From Gnetum montanum (lineage: Eukaryota; Streptophyta; Gnetopsida; Gnetales; Gnetaceae): a stretch of 64,000 nucleotides of DNA. The translations under genes and the position numbers were made by a program. The stretch covers positions 167,075 to 231,074 of the forward strand of contig MNCI01007630.1 in assembly GCA_015680685.1 (NCBI GenBank), in the 5' to 3' direction. Shown here piece after piece: positions 13,100 to 24,629 of the stretch (within the stretch, counting starts at the first letter, position 1; each line of letters starts with the position of its first letter). The notes beneath the pieces are model-generated. The model did not search any database, was not told the origin of the DNA, and saw nothing but the letters and a program-made list of their open reading frames with translations.

Positions 13100-13565
13100 T
13101 GGATTTAAGAAAATATTATGTTGTATGCCAATGATGTTAAACTAATGGTAGCATCAACCAGTGTCTGCAACAATGTTAAATTAGTGGCAACAGCAACTAG
13201 CATATGCTACGATGTTAAACTAGCATGTATAGTCTGCTGGGACCTTAAACTAGCACGGTGGTCCACTGGGACCCTAAACTAGCACATAGTCTACCAGGAC
13301 CTTAAACTAGGTTCACATCACATCACCAGCATGCATCAACACTAGATACACATCAAATGAGTAGGATCGATGCCGACACATGGGTGGGTCATCGCAGCTC
13401 TAGAACGTGGTTCACAACACAATGGGAATGCGGTCTGGAGCATACACGATGTTGCCACCCTTGGCATCATGTTGACCCTCTAAAGATGTCATAGGAAATC
13501 ATGCTAACCCTCTGGAGATGTCGTAGGGAATTATGCTGACCCTCTAGAGATGTCGTAGGACATCA
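13100..13565. repeat. Spacer between the two E2 pol copies, with inverted motif array
   Basis: There is no gene here. The 13140-13325 part has six or seven copies of the boundary motif (GGGACCTTAAACTAGC) in plus orientation, opposite to every other array in E2. The 13465-13560 part has three copies of a roughly 33-bp unit around GACCCTCTAGAGATGTCGTA. It marks a rearrangement. Confidence 0.65.
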
Positions 13566-13569
13566 AACT

Positions 13570-15159
13570 CTACGATTATTGCTTTCCACTAGGCTATCCT
13601 ACTACTTTCGTATAGGTTGTTGGTAATAGTCCGAAGTCTATTACTCTTGCAAATGATGTTGGTTGTACTACAGAATAGGTAATGCCTTCACTTTTTTAGT
13701 TTTAAACACTAAGGCAAGGTAATTCCTCTATACTTCATTGTATTTTTCCTTATGTGCTATTAGTGCATGGCTTAGATAATACACCGGTGTCTCACAACCG
13801 TCGTTTCGTTTTTGACACGGCATTGTGGTGACAAATGTGTTGGAGGTGGTGAGGTAGATGAAGAAGGGTTTGTCCCTTTGTGGTGGATGCACAATTGGGA
13901 GGTGTAAGAGCTCCTTCTTTAAGTCATTGAAGGCTTGCTGACACTGGGTTGTCCATTCGAGGTTAACCCCCTTCTTTAGAATATGTTGCATGGGGTGTAA
14001 CTTGTCGATCAGCCTTGGTATGAACCTTTGAATGAACTGTACTCTACCCTACAAACCACGTAGCTTCTTAAGGTTTGTGGGAGCTGTCAGGTTGACAATC
14101 GCCTTGACTTTGTCATGGTCCACCCATATTCTGGCCTCCGATACTACGAACCCTAACATGCGTTCGATTTTTACTCCGAAGTCATACTTCTTAGGATTGA
14201 GTCATAGGTCATGCCTCCAGCAGCACTTAAGGACTATCCCTAGGTCGTGTGGGTGATCACTTGATAACTATATCATCCACATAGTCGTTTAACATTCCTA
14301 GGAGGTAGTCACTGAAGATGTAGATCATGGCTCGCTGGTAGGTTGCTCCAGCATTCTTGCGCCTGAAAGGCATCATAGTATAGCAGAAGGTCCTCCATGG
14401 TGTCATGAAGGTCATTGATAGTTGGTGCTTTATGTTAATACAAATTTGGTTATAACTAGAGAAACTGTCCATAAAAGATAGTAAAGCATGACCGGCTATG
14501 GTGTCGATGAGCTGATCGATGCTTGGGAGTGGAAAATTATCCTTGATCGTTGCCTTATTCAAGTTCCAGAAGTCTATGCAGATGTGTATTCCTCCCATTT
14601 TCTTCGAAACTACAATGATGTTGGACACCCACTCTAAGTAATTAACTACGCAAATCAAACTGGCTTGGTATAGCTTGGTGATTTCATCCCTCACAGCCAG
14701 TGCAATTTCTAGTTTGATTTTGCGAGCCTTCTGCTTGACTGCCTTCATGCGCGGGTCTAGGACAATGTTGTGCTGAATCAGCCATGGATCTAGACCTGAC
14801 ATGTTGTTGTATGACCATGTGAAGGCATTGATATTATCTTGCAGGATCTTGGCTACACTATTGTGTGTTCGTGTGTCTAAAAGGGATTTGAGTTTCAATG
14901 TTTTTATCTCCCATTCAGAAGTGGTGATGGGCATCTCGACGAGAGGGTCCTCAGTCACATCCCTGGCCTCTAAATCTAGGGCTTTGACTAGATACTCGAG
15001 CTAGTCTAGGAATGCTTCCCAGGTTGCTGTGGTACTAACTGTGGTCGATCCCTAGTCAATCATGTTGGATTTCAACTATATAACGAGCTTGCCCTATGGA
15101 CCTGCTAGTGTTAGGGGTGTGGAGAGGTCGCAAGGGACTTCCATTTCTTGCTCGACTTG
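13570..15159 (-). pseudogene. pol: E2 pol copy A: RT and partial RNase H
   Basis: This is the N-terminal linker and reverse transcriptase of E2. The 14958-14257 part is an open frame with GGIHICIDFWNLN, FMDSFSSYNQI and an intact YVDD (NDYVDDIVIK). The first RNase H follows (KPFFIYLTTSN near 13855) and the copy breaks off near 13570. The 5' border is taken at 15159 because an acceptor-like ATGTTAG precedes it on the minus strand, as seen before the other pol genes. It overlaps in content with copy B, so E2 carries the RT region twice. Confidence 0.85.
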
Positions 15160-15279
15160 CTAACATGAGACAAAATCCTGGTTAAGAGGTGTTTGTTGGC
15201 AGAGACTGCACATATAAAAAATGCACAAAGTAATGACGAGATACAACTCATGAAGTGTGACGATGTGAAGATCAAATTT

Positions 15280-15775
15280 TTCCAGTTTAAAGTCATGACG
15301 GACTATCAAGGCATGATAGTGCAAAAATGCTAAAGATGTAAAGTTACCAATGCAATGGTGCGAAGCTATGAAATTGTTAATATGAAAATGCCAAGATGCT
15401 AGTTTAGTATCATCTCGGACTACCAAATTGTAACATGCAAAGTTTTAACATGCAAAGTGATGGTATATGGAACGATCAAAGGTAGGTATTAGAAATGCAA
15501 AGCCGTTAAGATAGGACATGCGGACTACTGACATGAAACTACTAGAAGTGGTGATACTACCAATATGAAAGCATGAGACTTTGGAAAGATGCAAAACTAC
15601 CCATGTAATTGCAAACTGTAATTATAACAAGTCGAGATTGCTAGTTTAGGATCTTTCTAGACCGTTAGAAATGTAACTATGCTAGGATTGTTAGTTTAAG
15701 GTATTTTCAGACCCGTCATGTTGTAGTTGCTAAGGTTGCTAGTTTAAGGTCTTTTCAGACCTGTCACGAAAATAA
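15280..15775 (-). repeat. Boundary motif array before E2 pol
   Basis: Degenerate copies read in plus as GCTAGTTTAAGGTCTTTTCA and GTTTAAAGTCATGACGGAC, so they have the same orientation relative to the element as in E1, E3 and E7. Confidence 0.6.
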
Positions 15776-15941
15776 ATATATACTTTTTATTCTCAGGAAG
15801 GCACACAACTGACTCGAAGTGTGTCAAGGCTTTAATGCCAATAGTGCTACGATATTGTGGCAAGCATGCTATGCTCTATGGCATGCTTCACATTAATCGG
15901 AGAGGGAGGGCGGCAAGTTTACCCATCTTACCATCACGGCC

Positions 15942-16140
15942 ATAAATAGGGATTAAACCCTAGAAATTTTGCCATTTTTATCGTAAGAATGCAGAATTCT
16001 CATCGGAGCACAAGGCAATTTCGGAGCACAAAGAAATTGTGTTAATGGTTAGCGAGGCAGATTTCCTTTTTATAGTGAAGAGCGTGCATCTGCAATGTGT
16101 ACAATGGCTCCTAAGATCCATTTGGCGCTTGCGCTTGCAA
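15942..16140 (+). pseudogene. Promoter and start of a deleted antisense gene in E2
   Basis: A TATA box (ATAAATAGG, 15942-15950) is followed 160 bp later by ACAATGGCTCCTAAGAT (ATG at 16104). The E7 copy has the same layout: TATAAATAGG at 59480, then ACAATGGCGCCAAAGAT with ATG at 59612. Both also share an ATTAATCGG or TTTAATCGG box upstream of the TATA. After the first codons the frame ends and the sequence runs into a motif array, so exons 1-8 are gone. Confidence 0.65.
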
Positions 16141-16234
16141 GCATTTGAAGACAACAATTTTGAATAAAGAGAGAACATTTTGAGAAAACTTGTAAACTGC
16201 ATATCCGCATTTTGGTGTAGAATTTTCATGCTCT

Positions 16235-16470
16235 CATGTGCTAGTTTTAAGTCATTTTGGGCTGTTGCGTAGTATGCCACAGGAATGATGCGTCGATAAC
16301 TTGGGCAAATAGCTAAATAGCAACTTGTGCTAGTTTTAGGCCATTTTGAGCCATATTGTATCGCTAGTTTTAGGCCATTTTAGGCCATGTTTTATCTCTA
16401 GTTTTAGGCCATTTAGGGCCATGTTGTATCACTAGTTTTAGGCATTTTCAGGCCATGTTGTATCACTTAT
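16235..16470 (-). repeat. Boundary motif array after E2 protease
   Basis: Five clear copies of a 30-38 bp unit read in plus as GCTAGTTTTAGGCCATTTT followed by GGCC. Related arrays follow protease in E3 and E5 and the antisense gene in E7. Confidence 0.8.
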
Positions 16471-16479
16471 GAATGGTGT

Positions 16480-18837
16480 TTGGGCAAGAAGCAATGGGAT
16501 TGTTATGTTAGGCGAAGCTGCTTCTTGACCCAATGTAGGTTGAGTGGGATGTAAGACCGAGATGTTCTACCAGGGCGTTCATCCACATCATCACCCCCTT
16601 CTTGGAAGGGCAACTAAACCCATGTGTCTTTGCTTATGGGACCAACTTGTTGGACTGACCTCTCCATCGGATAGTCAGCATACGTTGCAACAAGCATTTC
16701 TTTCTCAGAAGTTGTGACTTCTAAGCCTTCCTCTATGCCTATGTTGTGGATTTCTTACATTGCTACTTCATCACCATGGATCACCACCTCTCTACCTGCC
16801 TAAGGTAGGTGGATCTCTTGATGTATGGGTGAGGAAATAGCCCTAAGTTGTGCCAACCACAATCTTCCCAAGATTAGGTTAAACCTGGGCACTTTATTGA
16901 CCACGATGAACGTCGCTTCTGTGGGGAACTAGTCCCCTGCTATGAAGTTTATGTGAATGCTGCCCTTTACCATGACTCACACCCCATTGAACGGCCTTAG
17001 GCATGCCGTCATTGTGCGTTTGATCTGGTCGACCAAGCCTAGCTTATCTACAATGGGGAAGGGGATGACATTAGTGGTGGCCCTGTCATCAACGTGTACT
17101 CTTCGGATCCAGTGTTGACCGACCCGAATTATGATGAATAGGGGTGATGTGGTCACCTAACCCTTCATAGGATCTTTCCTAATGGCGTTGTCGCAAAAGG
17201 TTAATTGAGGCTGCACTGACTTTGTGGGCATATAGGGAAGCATGACCGAGTAGATTGCTTCCTCCTTTCTAGCATGTCTTTGTTGAGAAGAGTCGATATC
17301 AACATGCAGATCAGAGCTTCGCGATGTGGAGTAGATGTCATGATTCGGTCATACAAGCTTAGGGTAGTGTTTTTCTATTTTAGAACCTGTTTGACTTGTG
17401 TGAGGGCATCTAATAGGTCTTGGGTGCCCCTTGATTTGTTAGTTCTTTTCTCCTCTTCTATCCATCATAGAAGATGAATTTCTTGAGGAGATATGACTTC
17501 AGATCTAGACTTAGATCCTTGTTGGCCAAGCCATGCAGACTGTGTGGTCACGTCGACCTTTGTCTTTTCCATAGATGTAGAAAGTGAGGAAGTAGGCTTG
17601 GGAGTTCCTAGGATGGTACTTTCCTTAAATTCCTTGCCTATGAAGTGGGCTTCTTGCCTTGTAATGCAAGAAGGTTACTCGGCTACTTTGTGTAAGACAA
17701 GGACCACCAAGTACATCGACCCCTTGATGACAAAAGGAGCTAGATGTGTTAGGAGGTAGGGCTACATAGCCCCACCGATAGGTGGTGCAAAAGTGGGTGC
17801 CTATGAAGGGACCCTTAGGAAAAAAGGCTATTGCGAAATTTGATTAGTAGTCCATGGTACCGGTGCATTACGCTGAGGCACATGGATCACGAATGGCTAT
17901 TGGGGTGGCCTAGGATCATTGTCAATGCCAATGACGTTGATTACATAACTAGAATTGTTGGCATTGAGGGGGTCTATGTAGGACTTATGGGATCATCTTG
18001 GTAAAAGTCCACCACCTTAATGGTGTTAGAGGAAGTAGCCTTAAGTCGGTTGATCTCCTCCGTCAAGCTTTGTATCAGCTAGAATGCCTGATCCAAGCTT
18101 GGGGATGTGCTAGTAGGTTGCATTGGCTAGGCTTGGGTTAGTTGTGGGGTTTGCCAATTTAACGTCGTAGTGGACAGGTGTTGCCAGTTTAACGTCATAG
18201 AGGACGATTGTTGATGTAATGGCTGAGAGATGGGTGCAGTGATTTGAGTGGGCCACACATGGATGGGTTGGACGGACACCACAAACACCAATGAGATAGG
18301 TAGGATGTAGGATTCCTGAGTTTTCTAGAGTTGGGAGGTGGCCCCTGCATGAGCATAGAACTGGGCAAATGAATTAGTTGCTTGTGAAGAAGGTTGAATT
18401 GGCATGGTCACTATCTTGAAGGGGATGGATGGACCAAACCAAGGAGAGGTTGTACTAGGGAGTGGTTGTTGGAAGATGGTGTGGAGGTGGCTCTCATGTT
18501 TGGAGTGGGCCTCAAGCTCATCTTCCTCATTTTGTGAGGCTTCCTCATGGGTTGTCCCTGCATCATGCTTGTTTGCACGGATGAGTTTGGACAACAACTG
18601 GTGGTAGGGCTCTGTGTGTGGGATTATGTCAAACAACGAGGGCCTATGCTCCCATCCATTTCGGTGGACTAATTCGTAATCCTATTTTACCTCTAAATCG
18701 AGGTAATCCACTAGTAGTCTTTCTTGAATTTTGGCATAAACAAAGTTGTATTGTTCGTGGCTTAATGCGGCATGCTTTGGGTGTATCATGGTATCAAATG
18801 TGTTAGACACCAATGTGGAAGGTTGACCTGGATTCAT
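16480..18837 (-). pseudogene. gag-pro: E2 gag-protease
   Basis: The ATG at 18837 opens an N-terminus resembling that of E3 gag (an EQYNF motif and a YDIIP-like FDIIPHTEPYHQLLS segment). Capsid-like and linker parts follow. The protease near 17110-16560 shows VHVDDRATTNV in place of DDGAATN, so the active-site Gly is replaced by Arg, then FNLILGRLWLAQL and HQEIHLP. Many stops interrupt the frame. The linker at 18150-18205 contains two copies of the boundary motif inside the coding region. Confidence 0.8.
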
Positions 18838-18849
18838 ATTCACATATCA

Positions 18850-19400
18850 AGTTGTGAGAGTTGCTGTTTGTAGAAAATAACTAACTCTGAAAATAGCAGA
18901 AAATGTCAGGAAAATAACTAAATCTGAAAATAGCTTAAAATAATAGAAAATAGCTAAATTTTCCGGTAGCAGAAAAAATAATAGAAAAATAACTAAATTT
19001 TCCAGTAGTAGGAAAAATGCTGTTTACAGAAATGGCTAATTCTGAAAATAGCAGAAAATGGCTAAATTTGCTTGTAGCAAGAAAAATAGTAGAAAAAAAT
19101 GATTAAAACTGTCGGTAGCAAGAAAAATGTTGTTTGTAGAAACTGGCTAATTCTGAAAACAACAAAAAATGGCTAAATATGCTAGTAGTAGAAAAAATAG
19201 CAGAAAAAATGATTAAATATACCAGTAGCAGGAAAAATGCTGTTTGCAGAAAATGGCTAATTCTGAAAACAACAGAAAATGGCTAAATCTACCAGTAGCA
19301 GGAAGAAGAGCAGAAAAAATGATTAAATCTACCGGTAGTAGGAAAATAGTAGAAAAAAATGACTAAATCTGCTAGTAGCAGAAACATGGCCAAGTGCAAA
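18850..19400. repeat. About 109-bp tandem repeat in the E2 leader
   Basis: Four to five imperfect units contain TGCTGTTTGCAGAAAATGGC and CTAATTCTGAAAA. They fill the space between the PBS and gag. Leaders of E3 and E5 are also filled with tandem repeats, but of unrelated sequence. Confidence 0.8.
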
Positions 19401-19416
19401 AATGCAGAAAAAACAG

Positions 19417-19434
19417 GCCCTCCTTCTAGTGCCA
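19417..19434 (-). promoter_or_regulatory. Primer binding site of E2
   Basis: On the minus strand TGGCACTAGAAGGAGGGC lies five bases after the LTR end. Forms in E3 (TGACGCTAGGAGGAGGGC) and E5 (TGATGCTAAAAGGAGGGC) align with it. I cannot assign the tRNA. Confidence 0.7.
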
Positions 19435-20077
19435 AAAACTATAACGATAGAAAACATCGATGGCTGGAAACAACGAGAGGTTTTTGGGCACACAGCCTAA
19501 CCTTGAATGTGTGCAAGGGTAGTGCTAAAAAAAACAGATTCAGGGTGCCCTGAACGGTCTAGTTGATCAAACAAGGACTTAATCGGTGTACAATAACCCT
19601 TTTGCAAATAATAAAAGAAAATGTAATGTGAACAACAGTAGAAACGTGGTAAAGTGCATAACAGGGCAGTGAACATGATTTAATGCTTAACAATGCCAGA
19701 TAAATGCTATGATCAGCCAAAAAAGAGAGTTTGAATAGAAAGATACACTGCCCTGAAAAAGGGTACAGGTATACAGAGTGTACAATAGGCATATTGGGAG
19801 CGGAATCACAACCTCGGTGGTGTTGGGCTATAAAATCTAGTGCTTACTGTGATAAACTGTGTCTCCTAGGTTGGTGGTCACAGTATACCATGTGATGTGC
19901 CTTTCTGTCTGTGTGGTGTGCTCTGGGTCTCGTTCGCCCATGGAGCTAAGTGCCAAAATGCTAAAATGCCAAAATATCAAAAATGGAAAAATCTCCCAAC
20001 TGCTTTTGCCGGTGAAGAGATTATGGAAGCCTCCTCCTCTTCTCTTCCCCTCCTCTCCAAAAAAGAGGGCACAGAGG

Positions 20078-20085
20078 TATTTATA
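20078..20085 (-). promoter_or_regulatory. Likely TATA box of the E2 LTR
   Basis: TATAAATA on the minus strand, at the same relative place as in the E7 LTR (53041-53034). Confidence 0.55.
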
Positions 20086-20119
20086 GGGCTAGGGTTAGCC
20101 CAAAATGTAGATTTGGGGC

Positions 20120-20460
20120 CACATGGTAATGCGGTAGGTAACAATGTGTAACAGCACGTAACAACATGTAACATCATGTAACAACACGTAACATCATGTA
20201 ACAACATATAACATCATGTAACAACGCATAACATCATGTAAAAACATGTAACATCATGTAACAGTGCATAAAAGTGCAGTGTAATAGAGTGTTACGTTAC
20301 GCTATGCAGGTAACTGCACGTAACATCATGTAACAGTGCGTAACAGCATACAATGACAAGGTGTTACGCTATGTTACGCTCCACTATGCAGTGTAACAGC
20401 ATGTTACACTATGCTATGTAGCGTAATAGTGCATAACATCATGTAACAACACATAACAAT
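20120..20460. repeat. GTAACA-rich repeat in the E2 LTR
   Basis: More than fifteen short units such as GTAACATCATGTAACAACAC alternate with palindromic pieces like GTTACGCTATGC and CAGCGTAAC. The array continues at 38420 after E3. Confidence 0.8.
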
Positions 20461-20465
20461 GTAGC
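20461..20465. repeat. Target-site duplication of E3, left copy
   Basis: GTAGC directly precedes the 5' LTR, and GTAGC again directly follows the 3' LTR at 38415-38419. Confidence 0.85.
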
Positions 20466-20689
20466 TGAAACACCATAAAATTTTGAGCTTAATACTTCTC
20501 CAACAAGAATCGAGCTAAGTCATGATGCTCCCTAGCATGACTAAAGCTTGAGGGCCCCAATGATAGCTTCAAGCAGAGTCAAACTCAATAAGGAACAGTT
20601 CCCTGGGACCTGCAGACAACCATGATGACATCTGCTATCAAACATGGTAGCTTTGGAGCTCAAGATACTTAGTCTTCACTAAGTATGCA

Positions 20690-21080
20690 TTCTCAATGTA
20701 TATGCCCAGCGTATACGCCCAAGTATGCATTCTCACTGTATACGCCCAGCGTATACGCCCAGCATGTACATCCTGCACGCCCAGCGTATACGCCCAACAG
20801 GTACAATGTGTACGCCCGGCGTATACGCCTTGCATGTACAAAGTGTACGACCAGTGTGTAGAACAACGTATACTAATCAAAGCTCTCCAGAATCGTGCCA
20901 GATCAAGGTCAATCATGCTTAATAACCACAGGCAACATTTTCGTGGCATCTGAATTCAAATCTAAAGGACGAATGACTTCTTTTGTTCTGATCAAGTCTG
21001 TATGCTGAGGTCATACGTCTAACATGTATACACTGGCGTACAGCAATATACACTAGTGTACAATAGTATACGCTGGCATG
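20690..21080. repeat. GCGTATACGC palindrome cluster in the E3 LTR
   Basis: More than ten copies of CAGCGTATACGCCCAG-like units. The core AGCGTATACGCT type is self-complementary. Related clusters occur in the E3 leader, intron 1 of the antisense gene and the E5 LTRs. Confidence 0.8.
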
Positions 21081-21211
21081 CAGCACGTTGTACACTTGTA
21101 AAATTTCATTCTTTCGCACTCGGTCAACGTGCCACATGTCACCCGACCCGAGAGCCCAGCACTCCACAGCCAATCATCCCCTCTCAGACCCGAGTCTAAC
21201 ATTTAAACTTG

Positions 21212-21219
21212 TATAAAAA
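21212..21219 (+). promoter_or_regulatory. Likely TATA box of the E3 LTR
   Basis: TATAAAAA; in the 3' LTR the same place reads TATAGAAA. It should drive the genomic RNA. Confidence 0.6.
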
Positions 21220-21801
21220 TTCCAATTTTTCAATAGATCGGGGTTTGTAATTTTGAGCAAACCAGAGACAAAAGAGGAACCAAAGATGTTGAGAAATCAG
21301 AGAGCAAAGCAGAAACCCTGTACACTTGACCTTACCCCTGCACACTGAGCATACAGCCTTCACGATGTGCCTGTAGTTAAACCAGTACACAATCATCCCT
21401 GCGCATCCACCGAGGCTCTTCATCCTCCTTATGTCAGATTCACAATTGTGTTAGACCGGTGCATTGTAACTTTCTGTCTCACAATAATATTATCACATCT
21501 ATTTTGCTAAGATTTGTTACAATTTTTCAGTAATCATCGCATGCTTATTACTTATTTTCCCATACGTTTATGCTCCGTTTTACATTAGTTACGCCATTTA
21601 TGTATAACCTAGCGTACAGTATATTGGTGTACGTTCGGGGAAATCCTTGCCTGATCCACGTGTAGACCACTCAAGGTACTCTACCTTCGTTAATTCCAGC
21701 TTGCCCTCAAGTGAAGGTAGGGTCTTCTGTGCATGTCCAATGATCTCCAGGTTTCTGTTTCATTCTAGCTGAAGATTGATGATTTCAGATAGTACAGAAA
21801 A

Positions 21802-21819
21802 TGACGCTAGGAGGAGGGC
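21802..21819 (+). promoter_or_regulatory. Primer binding site of E3
   Basis: TGACGCTAGGAGGAGGGC begins five bases after the LTR end. The expected TGG start reads TGA, a likely decay of the TGGC form kept in E2. Confidence 0.7.
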
Positions 21820-21929
21820 AGGAAACTGATTAAAACTTAGTGTGCTCTCATCCCCGATCTTCCCAGACTCACACCACATCGACACTAAACTCAGTTCTAA
21901 AATTCCCGATTGACATCCCGTTCTACAGA

Positions 21930-22110
21930 ATTCCCAGCGTCTACGCTACTCAGTATACGATGTGCATTGTACGCTGTAGACTCTGTCTACGCTGCTCAGT
22001 ATATGTTGTACGTTGTATGCTATAGACTCTATCTACGTTGCTTAGTATACGTTGTACACTGTACGCTGTAGACTCTGTCTACACTGCTTAGTATACGCTG
22101 TATGCTACTA
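21930..22110. repeat. About 50-bp tandem repeat in the E3 leader
   Basis: Three to four copies of a unit with CTCAGTATACG and TTGTACGCTGTAGACTCTGT lie between the PBS and gag. Confidence 0.75.
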
Positions 22111-23090
22111 TGGCTTAACATATACCTGTACACTATCACTATACGCTGGTCGTTGAAGCCTATACGCTGAGATCTAGTCTATACGTTGTACGCAGCGAAC
22201 GTAGGTTTACGCCATACTAAGTATACCAGTTTCATATCCCTTCCACCGTGTTGTATTCATAACCATTCATCATGAACACTACGAACCCCAACGCTGCAAC
22301 CAAGCCAATCACAGACATCGTGGGCACCATGGCCGTTCAACAACCCGTAGTACAACCCAAAATGGGGCCTCGCTGGTCTCTCAGATTGCAAGGGAGGAAC
22401 CCATTGTTTAACATTATAACTCTAGAGCAATACAATTTCATATGCATAAAAATACAAGCCAGCTTAGCCGTAGATCAGACCAGGATGGAGGTTAAGAGAT
22501 AATACGAACTCTTCTATAGGGGAGGAAATGAGTTCATCCCTTCCCCGTATGATATCATCCCTCTCCCAGAGCACTACTCTGAGCTAATCTCACAACTCCT
22601 CCTACAAAGGAGTCAGTCTCTAGACCAGTCTCTGGCAAATCCTCAATTGGAAGAGGAAGATGACTTTGCAGCTCAATCCGAGCATGAAGATTCATATCAT
22701 ACTCTTAGTCCACAGACCTATGCAAACCCATTGTTTCATCTAGCCACAAGGGAAGTTACGTCCCTCCAACCATTTAAAATCACCCAAGCTTATCCATATT
22801 CCTTCTATAATTGACATGCAACTCAACACGCTTCCCCTTGCTATTCCCCTCGTTGCAACAATATCTCCACTCTCGCAAATACTATCTCCTCAAAATGATG
22901 TAGGAGCAACCTTCCCACCCCGAGTGATCGAGATGCCACATGTAATACCGGCTTCTACATCCACTCACTACATACTGTGGATCCCAACCCAAGGAACATC
23001 CTTTACAACTATAACCCAACAACTTTAGGGGATTCCTACACAAAGCATGACCGGGCAATGGATAGCGATTGTCGCTCAATTGCATCAATC

Positions 23091-23110
23091 CCCCCCCCCC
23101 CCCCCCCCCA
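23091..23110. repeat. Poly-C run in E3 gag
   Basis: A run of about twenty C in the coding frame gives a polyproline stretch. It is prone to length error in sequencing. Confidence 0.7.
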
Positions 23111-24629
23111 CTATAACATGCTACCTCAGACAATCTTACCAGCTAACATCCCTCAAGTACAGCTGCAACGACAACAACAACCCTTTACCTACAACGTGCT
23201 TCCCTTAGCACCATCCACTACAAATATTCTGCAAGTGCAGCCTCCAACCACACAACTTTCTGCCTTCTAGCCCAATATCCAACAATCTAATCTATATACT
23301 GTACAACATCCCCAACCTACTATCTCACCTAGTGCCCAAGATTGGGCTGATGCCAAAAAGCTAATGCAGGAGCTCACTGACGAGGTCAAACACCTCAAAA
23401 TAGCCCCCAACGGAGAGCTGAAGGTAGTGGACTTCTATCACGATGACCCTATCAGCTCTTCAGTTCTGCCTCTAACATTACCCAAGGATGTATCCTTACC
23501 CACGTTGACTAAATACAACGGGGAGATAGACCCCAATGCTCACCTCATAATGTTTAGACTAGAATGCACGCTACTTTAGGCATGGCCACATGCCATTCTT
23601 CGAGTGTTCCCCATGTCCCTCGTAGGGAGAGCACTTGATTAGTATTAGGCCTTGCCATGGAACTTAATATCTTCTTTGGAAGATTTGTTACACCAATTCA
23701 TCACTAGATTCAAGTATAACTTGAAGCCTGAAGCAACACTTGAAAGCCTCATATAGGTCAAGCAAGCACCCCTTGAACCTGTCCAAAAATTCATCCAACG
23801 GTGGAGTGCTACTCTCAATGAGCTCCACGAGCTGATCCTAGAGGTGTATCTCCTCACCATCCTAAAAGGGACTGTCAACAATTTTGTCAAATCCAAACTA
23901 TATTATCTCAATGCACACACTCTGATTCAAGCATTTGTACAGATCAAGAACATAGAGGAGGCAGCCCAAAAAAGCCACGATCCTGCATATTCAACCTTTA
24001 AGAATCAACATAGTAAGAAAGATAAAGTAAAGGTTAAAACAACTATAGTGGCAGTAGCGGAAACACAACAAGCGAATGTGGGACAACAAAGCAAACCACC
24101 TGTTGCCCTTGCTAATTACGCTAAACCTGCTCCTGTGATGGCACCCGAAGCATCTGCATCACAAAACCCCTCTCAATATATGCCATTGTCCATGAAGCCA
24201 TTGCAACTATTCGACCAACTTTTGAAAGCTAGGCTCATGAAACATAAATAGTTGTCCCCTGCAGCAATCCAAAGGCATGATCGGTTGTATCAACTGGTTC
24301 AGAACCCAAGCCTGGCAACGCCAGATAAGCCCCTAGTGCCAAAAGGCTTTAGAATGGACCGTTTTTGTGATTATCATCAATGTAATGGGCATGACACTGA
24401 TTATTGTTTCACCCTAAAACAAGATATCCAATGGATGATTAATGGAGGTCAAATCACTTTTGATGAAGCCAACCTGGTCCAACCACAAAACCAGGTCATG
24501 GGTATATATAAAGATCCTCTAAATGCTAAAGAAGCACCATATATAATTAACACCATCTACTTTGATAACGAACCGAAAATACCTAGCATTAACACCGTAC
24601 ATTCCGATCATGAGTAGCAGATACCTAAG

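Larger units (their letters stand above)
10374..20465 (-). mobile_element. E2: rearranged Tat-like element, main part
   Basis: Read on the minus strand: 5' LTR (19440-20465, continued at 38420-38569), PBS (19434-19417), leader repeats, gag-protease (18837 to about 16480), a remnant of the antisense gene (15942-16140, plus strand), then two partial pol copies (15159-13570 and 13090-10374). The left end is cut by E1, and E3 sits inside the 5' LTR. The remaining 3' part should lie left of the window. Confidence 0.85.
19440..20465 (-). repeat. 5' LTR of E2, 3' part
   Basis: This is the R/U5-side part of the LTR. Its end (19440) aligns with the end of the E7 LTR (52303): both carry ACGAT then GAAAACATCG. 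The remaining 150 bp of the LTR are at 38420-38569, on the other side of E3. Confidence 0.8.
20466..21796 (+). repeat. 5' LTR of E3
   Basis: 1,331 bp, starts TGAAACACCATAAAATTTTG and ends GATAGTACA. It pairs with 37146-38414; the 62-bp length difference lies mostly in the internal GTATACGCCC repeats. Confidence 0.93.

Noticed and set aside
18850-19400. CRISPR-like array
   Set aside because: Units follow each other without unique spacers and drift gradually; they are ordinary tandem repeats in a plant retrotransposon leader.
20638-20953. Tyr- and Thr-rich small proteins in the E3 LTR
   Set aside because: Frames are produced by the GTATACGCCC repeats and are not kept in the 3' LTR.
23091-23110. 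Poly-C run as a functional element
   Set aside because: A simple homopolymer within a proline stretch, possibly also a sequencing length error.
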